A DNA stretch of 19,268 bases, taken from contig CABUDZ010000033.1 in the NCBI GenBank assembly GCA_902490445.1, positions 1-19,268 of the forward strand. The letters are read 5' to 3'. The position numbers were made by a program, and so were the translations under genes. Source of the stretch: an uncultured Collinsella sp. Lineage in GTDB: Bacteria > Actinomycetota > Coriobacteriia > Coriobacteriales > Coriobacteriaceae. Numbering within the stretch: the stretch's first letter is position 1; every line of letters begins with the position of its first letter. Below, piece by piece: positions 15,168 to 19,268 of this stretch. Under the pieces are notes generated by a model that was not told the DNA's origin, searched no databases, and saw nothing but the letters and a program-made list of their open reading frames with translations.

Positions 15168-16346
15168 ATGACCGCAGGTCAAAACCGCATAACCGTGAAT
15201 CTTGACTATGCCGCCTCGACGCCCATGCGCGCCGAGGCGCTCCTTGCGCAGCGTGAGTACGACGATAGCGAGCTTGCGGGCGTCAACCCCAACTCTTTGC
15301 ACTCACTCGGCCGCAAGGCTGCCGCGCGTCTGGAAGTCGCTCGTCGCGAGATCGCCCGTAGCTTTGGCGCGCGCGTCCGCCCGTCCGAGATCGTCCTGAC
15401 CAACGGCGGCACCGAGGCCAACCAGCTGGCGCTCCTCGGTCTTGCCGAAGGCGCTCGCCAGCGCGACCGCAAGCGTAACCGCGTGATCGTATCTGCCATC
15501 GAGCACGATTCGATCCTGGACAACCTTCCGCTGCTGCGTGCCGCCGGCTTTACCGTCGACCTGGTGCAGCCCTGCCGCGCGGGCTACATCGAGCCTGCCG
15601 CTCTCATCGAGCTGCTCGGCGACGACGTCGCGCTCGTGAGCATCATGGCAGCCAACAACGAGACCGGCGTGGTGCAGCCCATCCGCGAGCTAGCCACGGC
15701 CGCGCATACCGAGGGCGCCCTGTTCCACACCGACGCCATCCAGGGCTATCTGCACATTCCGCTCGATGCCACCGAATTGGGCGTCGATGCCATGTCCGTT
15801 GCCGCCCACAAAATTGGCGGTCCCGTTGCCTCCGGCGCGCTCTATCTTAAGAACCGCACGCCGCTGCGCCCCCGAATCTTTGGCGGTGGACAGGAAGCCG
15901 GACGACGTGCCGGCACGCAGGACCTGCGTACGCAGCTGGCCTTTGCCGCTGCCGCCCGCACGCTGGCACCCCATGTGGCCCAGGAGCGCGAGAAGCTGCA
16001 AGCCCTTTCCGACAAGCTCTACGCCACGCTTACGGCCCATCCGCGCATTCACGCCACCATGGGCGACTACGCACATGCAGACCGTCTGCCCGGCATGGTA
16101 TCAATCTACATTGACGGCATGGACTCCGAGGAGCTTATCATCAAGCTCGACGCCGCCGGTTTTGAGGTATCGGCAGGCTCGGCATGCTCGAGCGGCAGCA
16201 TGGACCCCAGCCACGTTTTGAGCGCGATGGGCATCGGTCGCGAGCAGGCGCTGGGCGCACTGCGCATCTCCTTCGATGACCGCGTGAATCCGGCCGATCT
16301 GGACGACTTTGCCCAGGCGTTGCTCTCGATCGTAGGTGCCGCATGA
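15168..16346 (+). CDS. Cysteine desulfurase (NifS/IscS family)
   Basis: This 392-residue PLP enzyme removes sulfur from cysteine for Fe-S clusters and thio-modified tRNA. NGGTEANQLAL (79-89) is the cofactor-phosphate region. H113 in AIEHDSI stacks on PLP, and K215 in AAHKIGGP forms the Schiff base. FGGGQEAGRRAGTQD (238-252) is a family signature. The catalytic C340 lies in SAGSACSSGSMDPSHVL. The loop is of the longer IscS/NifS-like kind rather than SufS-like. AGGAGG sits 11 bases before the ATG. It overlaps the Nif3-like gene by 4 bases (ATGA). No iscU or thiI neighbour is present, so the sulfur acceptor is unknown. It could serve IspH and DUF512 clusters or tRNA thiolation. Confidence 0.93.
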   Translation: MTAGQNRITVNLDYAASTPMRAEALLAQREYDDSELAGVNPNSLHSLGRKAAARLEVARREIARSFGARVRPSEIVLTNGGTEANQLALLGLAEGARQRDRKRNRVIVSAIEHDSILDNLPLLRAAGFTVDLVQPCRAGYIEPAALIELLGDDVALVSIMAANNETGVVQPIRELATAAHTEGALFHTDAIQGYLHIPLDATELGVDAMSVAAHKIGGPVASGALYLKNRTPLRPRIFGGGQEAGRRAGTQDLRTQLAFAAAARTLAPHVAQEREKLQALSDKLYATLTAHPRIHATMGDYAHADRLPGMVSIYIDGMDSEELIIKLDAAGFEVSAGSACSSGSMDPSHVLSAMGIGREQALGALRISFDDRVNPADLDDFAQALLSIVGAA

Positions 16347-17152
16347 CCGTCGCCGAGCTCGAGCGCGCCCTGCTGACGCGCTATCCCAAGACGGACGCCG
16401 AACCCTGGGACCACGTAGGCTTATCCGTAGGCGACCCCGATGACGAGATCCGCGGCGTGGCCTGCGCGCTTGACGCTACCAGGGACAACGTGCACCGCGC
16501 CTTGGCAGCCGGAGCCAACGTGTTGCTCACGCATCATCCCGTCTACATCAAGGCACCCGAGGCATTTTGCCCGCCCAGCGCGACGCGTCCCCAGTGCAGT
16601 GCGGCGCTCTACGAGGCTGCCCGCTGCGGGGTAAGCATCATCTCGCTCCACACCAACCTGGACCGTTCGCACGAGGCGCGCGTTCGCCTGAGTGAGTTGC
16701 TGGGCGCTGAGCCCATGAGCTCACTGGAGCATGTGGACGAGCCCGAGGCCTGCGGCCTGGGAGCCCTTACGACACTCGACGAGCCCTGCAGCCTGCGCGA
16801 CCTTACCACTCGCGCCGCCACGGCGTTTGGCAGCGACCCCCGCGTGTGGGGCGAGGCCGATCGCCCGTGCCGCACCGTCGCCATTTTGGGCGGCTCCTTG
16901 GGCGACTTTGGAGAGCTCGCCATCGCCTCAGGCGCAGATGTCATCGTGACGGGCGAGGCTGGCTACCATGTGGCGCAAGACCTTGCCTTGCGCGGTCTGC
17001 CGGTGATCTTGCTCGGCCACGACCGCTCCGAGGAGCCATTCGTTGATATCTTGATGAACTCTGCAGTTGATGCCGGGGTCGACCCCCGTCATGCGATTAA
17101 AATACTGAACCCTTGCCAATGGTGGACTGTGACAAAAGGAGAGAACTTATGA
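16343..17152 (+). CDS. Nif3-like dinuclear metal-centre protein (DUF34)
   Basis: This 269-residue protein is of the NIF3/YbgI family, often labelled GTP cyclohydrolase 1 type 2. Family members form toroidal hexamers with a two-metal site. Visible ligand motifs are LTHHP (H64, H65), SLHTNLD (H103, D107) and a late GHDRSEEP segment, whose His and Glu would complete the site. The early WDHVGLSVGD block (22-31) is the usual family start, with Asp in place of the more frequent Glu or Asn. True function is unsettled; metal-chaperone and hydrolase roles have been proposed. It overlaps both neighbours by 4 bases, pairing it with the DUF164 gene as in many bacteria. Confidence 0.92.
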   Translation: MTVAELERALLTRYPKTDAEPWDHVGLSVGDPDDEIRGVACALDATRDNVHRALAAGANVLLTHHPVYIKAPEAFCPPSATRPQCSAALYEAARCGVSIISLHTNLDRSHEARVRLSELLGAEPMSSLEHVDEPEACGLGALTTLDEPCSLRDLTTRAATAFGSDPRVWGEADRPCRTVAILGGSLGDFGELAIASGADVIVTGEAGYHVAQDLALRGLPVILLGHDRSEEPFVDILMNSAVDAGVDPRHAIKILNPCQWWTVTKGENL

Positions 17153-17868
17153 GCGCCGGCGCTACGCTACTCAAGCTGCAACAGATCGATTTGGAGCTCG
17201 CCCGCAACAAGAGCGAACTTGCCAATATGCCGGAGCTCAAGGAGCTCGCTTCCAAGCGCAAGACCTACGTTAAGCTCAAGGCCGAGATGACCAAGCTCTA
17301 CGCCCAGCGCAAGGACCTGGATATTGAGCTCGACGATCTCAACACCACCGAGATCCAGACCAACAACGCCATCGAGGCCGCCAAGAAGCGCCACGTCGAC
17401 GGCTCCGACTACCGCGAGGTTCAGGACCTGGAGAACGAGCTCGCCACCCTGGCCAAGCGTCTGGACAAGATCGAGCACACCCGCAAGGACATCGTCGTCG
17501 CCCACAAGGAGGCGCTCGACCGCGAGACCCGCGCGCAGGCCATCATCGCCAAGTTCGAGGAGGGCGTGAAGGCCGACACCAAGGCCGCCCGCGCCAAGGC
17601 CGCCGACCTCCAGGTCCAGATTGATGCCGCCACCAAGGAGCGCACCGCGCTTGCGGCCACGCTGCCGACCGACGTGCTCACCGACTACGAGCGCCTGCTC
17701 AAGCAGTTCCGCGGCCTGGCCGTCGAGACCATCAAGGGCAACATTCCCACCATCTGCCACACCGCACTGCAGGCATCGTCCATGAGCGACCTCAACCACG
17801 ACGGTAGCGAGATCGCGCACTGCCCGTATTGCCACCGCCTGCTGGTGCTTCCCAGCAAGGAAGCCTAA
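17149..17868 (+). CDS. DUF164 coiled-coil protein with C4-type zinc-ribbon-like end
   Basis: This 239-residue protein has a long charged coiled coil (about 5-185) and a short C-terminal zinc-ribbon-like region. ATG 17149 overlaps the previous stop (ATGA) and has AAAAGGAGAG upstream; the frame back to 17113 lies in the Nif3-like gene. Typical members have two CxxC pairs. Here the second is intact (C225-PY-C228) but the first has only C203, with P200 where the first Cys should be. H204 or H218 might substitute. The family is often encoded next to Nif3-like genes and resembles bacterial coiled-coil RNA- or DNA-binding proteins. Function is unknown. coaBC follows with no gap (TAAATG). Confidence 0.88.
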   Translation: MSAGATLLKLQQIDLELARNKSELANMPELKELASKRKTYVKLKAEMTKLYAQRKDLDIELDDLNTTEIQTNNAIEAAKKRHVDGSDYREVQDLENELATLAKRLDKIEHTRKDIVVAHKEALDRETRAQAIIAKFEEGVKADTKAARAKAADLQVQIDAATKERTALAATLPTDVLTDYERLLKQFRGLAVETIKGNIPTICHTALQASSMSDLNHDGSEIAHCPYCHRLLVLPSKEA

Positions 17869-19086
17869 ATGATGACGGCGGCATCCAACAATTCAATGCA
17901 ACTTGAGGGAAAAACGATCCTGCTGGGCATTACCGGCGGGATCGCCGCCTATAAGTCGTGCAATATCGTTCGCCTGCTGCAAAAGCGCGGCGCGCGTGTC
18001 AAGGTCGTTATGAGCGAGCATGCCACCGAGTTTGTGGGCGCGCTCACCTTCCGTGCGCTCACCAACGAACCGGTCGCCGTGGGCCTATTCGACGATCCCT
18101 CCGACCCCATCCACCACATTTCGCTAGCGCAGGAGCCCGATCTTGTGATCGTGGCGCCCGCGACGGCCAATATCATCGCCAAGATGGCCAACGGAATCGC
18201 CGATGACCTCATCTCTACCACGCTGCTTGCCACGCCGCGACCCATCGTGATCGCACCCGCTATGAACAACGGCATGTGGAAGGCGCCGGCGACGCAGGCC
18301 AATATGGCCACATTGCGCGACCGTGGCGTCCATGTGGTGGGACCCGGTAACGGCTACCTTGCCTGCGGCGACGTGGACACGGGGCGCATGAGCGAGCCCG
18401 AAGACATCGTCGAGGCCGTCTGCAAGGTGCTGAACCCCGTGCCCCAGGACCTTGCGGGCAAGCGCATCGTGATCACCGCCGGCCCCACGCACGAACCAAT
18501 CGACCCTGTGCGCTTCATCGGCAACCGGTCGTCGGGCAAGATGGGCATCGCCCTGGCGGGGGAAGCCGCTCGCCGCGGTGCTGCGGTCACGCTTGTGCTG
18601 GGGCCGACATCGCTCGATGTTCCCCGCGGCGTGGAGTGCGTGCGCGTGCAAACCGCCGCAGAGATGCTGCAGGCGGCGCTGAAAGCCTTCCAGACGGCCG
18701 ATGCGGCCATTTGTGCGGCCGCTGTCGCCGACTACACGCCCGCGGCCCCTGCCGACCATAAGCTCAAAAAGGCCCACGAGCGCCTGGATCGCATCGAACT
18801 GGTCGAGACGGTCGATATTTTGGCCGAGCTCTCGCGCCAAAAGGGAGGGCGGTGCGTGATCGGCTTTGCGGCAGAGACTGATAACGTCGTGGAGTACGCG
18901 CAGCGAAAGCTCGCCCGCAAGGCCTGCGATGTAATTATTACCAACGATGTCTCGCGCGCCGATTCGGGCTTTGGAACCGACACCAACAAGGCTTGGATCG
19001 TGAGCACAGCGGGTACGCAAGAACTTCCCGTGCTAACAAAACCCCAGCTCGCAGATACAATTTTGGACTTGCTTCAAAATTTGTAA
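17869..19086 (+). CDS. coaBC: Bifunctional phosphopantothenoylcysteine decarboxylase / phosphopantothenate-cysteine ligase
   Basis: This 405-residue flavoprotein performs two successive steps of coenzyme A synthesis. The CoaC domain (about 13-185) starts with ILLGITGGIAAYK. It has the catalytic H83 (HHISLAQ), APATANIIAKMANGIADDL, the PAMN motif with N133, and the active-site C166 in GYLACGDVDTGRM. The CoaB domain (about 195-405) has ITAGPTHEPIDPVR, the NRSSGKMG nucleotide motif (219-226), AAAVADYTP and a KLKK segment (298-301). The start could be either of two adjacent ATGs, 17869 or 17872; AAGGAAG upstream fits both. It is the last gene before the tRNA-Pro region, and I see no clear terminator after it. 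Confidence 0.96.
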   Translation: MMTAASNNSMQLEGKTILLGITGGIAAYKSCNIVRLLQKRGARVKVVMSEHATEFVGALTFRALTNEPVAVGLFDDPSDPIHHISLAQEPDLVIVAPATANIIAKMANGIADDLISTTLLATPRPIVIAPAMNNGMWKAPATQANMATLRDRGVHVVGPGNGYLACGDVDTGRMSEPEDIVEAVCKVLNPVPQDLAGKRIVITAGPTHEPIDPVRFIGNRSSGKMGIALAGEAARRGAAVTLVLGPTSLDVPRGVECVRVQTAAEMLQAALKAFQTADAAICAAAVADYTPAAPADHKLKKAHERLDRIELVETVDILAELSRQKGGRCVIGFAAETDNVVEYAQRKLARKACDVIITNDVSRADSGFGTDTNKAWIVSTAGTQELPVLTKPQLADTILDLLQNL

Positions 19087-19094
19087 AAAAGTTC

Positions 19095-19124
19095 TTGCAC
19101 AAGGGCAAAGTTTCGGGTTAATAT
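19095..19124 (+). promoter_or_regulatory. Probable promoter of the tRNA-Pro transcript
   Basis: TTGCAC (19095-19100) is followed after 18 bases by TAATAT (19119-19124). TATACT at 19122-19127 is an overlapping alternative -10 with a less favourable 21-base spacing. It lies in the AT-richer gap after coaBC, about 42 bases before the tRNA-Pro 5' end. Confidence 0.6.
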
Positions 19125-19130
19125 ACTCCC

Positions 19131-19155
19131 TGTTGCGAGCGAGAGCAGCGCAACA
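19131..19155 (+). repeat. Leader hairpin upstream of tRNA-Pro
   Basis: TGTTGCG (19131-19137) and CGCAACA (19149-19155) form a 7-bp stem around an 11-base loop. It would lie at the very 5' end of the primary transcript, between the promoter and the tRNA, and may affect processing or stability. Confidence 0.4.
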
Positions 19156-19166
19156 AACAAAAGCTT

Positions 19167-19215
<49 letters not shown>

Positions 19216-19268
19216 AACTGCTGTAAGGTCATAAAGCATCCTCCTATAAGATGTCAATATACTCCCCG

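Overview
The window looks like chromosome from a Coriobacteriia actinobacterium, most likely Collinsella or a close relative. This rests on the GC-rich coding style with strong G/C third positions, the family variants present, and a gene order that joins scpAB, rluB-type, cmk, plsC, ispH, DUF512, der, plsY and gpsA. No rRNA or species marker is present, so the genus is an inference. All genes I can support lie on the + strand.

Positions 1-1357 form a short accessory patch that is visibly poorer in GC and codon-biased differently from the rest. It holds the tail of an unidentified gene (2-142) and a 385-residue protein (200-1357) of a coriobacterial family with a PD-(D/E)XK/DUF559-like C-terminus. 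Positions 1358-1836 have no gene. They hold a 27-bp inverted repeat with smaller hairpins inside it, then a G-rich stretch with a G-quadruplex motif. A clear promoter, tRNA-Ala(GGC) and a rho-independent terminator follow at 1814-1971.

Positions 2003-19086 are a dense housekeeping block with very short gaps or overlaps. In order: an ABC-F ribosome-associated ATPase, a small membrane protein, an M50 protease, ScpA and ScpB, an RluB/RsuA-type pseudouridine synthase, CMP kinase, a PlsC-like acyltransferase, IspH, a DUF512 radical-SAM-like protein, the GTPase Der, PlsY, GpsA, Rpe, a cysteine desulfurase, a Nif3-like protein, a DUF164 coiled-coil/zinc-ribbon protein and CoaBC. The themes are ribosome maturation (ABC-F, pseudouridine synthase, Der, perhaps DUF512), chromosome segregation (ScpAB), phospholipid and isoprenoid precursors (GpsA, PlsY, PlsC, IspH) and cofactor or Fe-S supply (cysteine desulfurase, CoaBC). 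The cysteine desulfurase could supply sulfur for the clusters needed by IspH and probably by DUF512.

At the right edge, 19095-19215 carry a promoter, a leader hairpin and the 5' half of tRNA-Pro(GGG). The tRNA sequence stops after the variable loop and is replaced by unrelated bases, so the gene is broken there. This is either an integration or recombination junction or an assembly break near the window end.

I see no CRISPR array, no transposase or integrase, and no complete new multi-gene system. The strongest candidates for undescribed biology are the nuclease-like gene with its upstream partner, the inverted-repeat element, the broken tRNA-Pro and the DUF512 protein beside Der.
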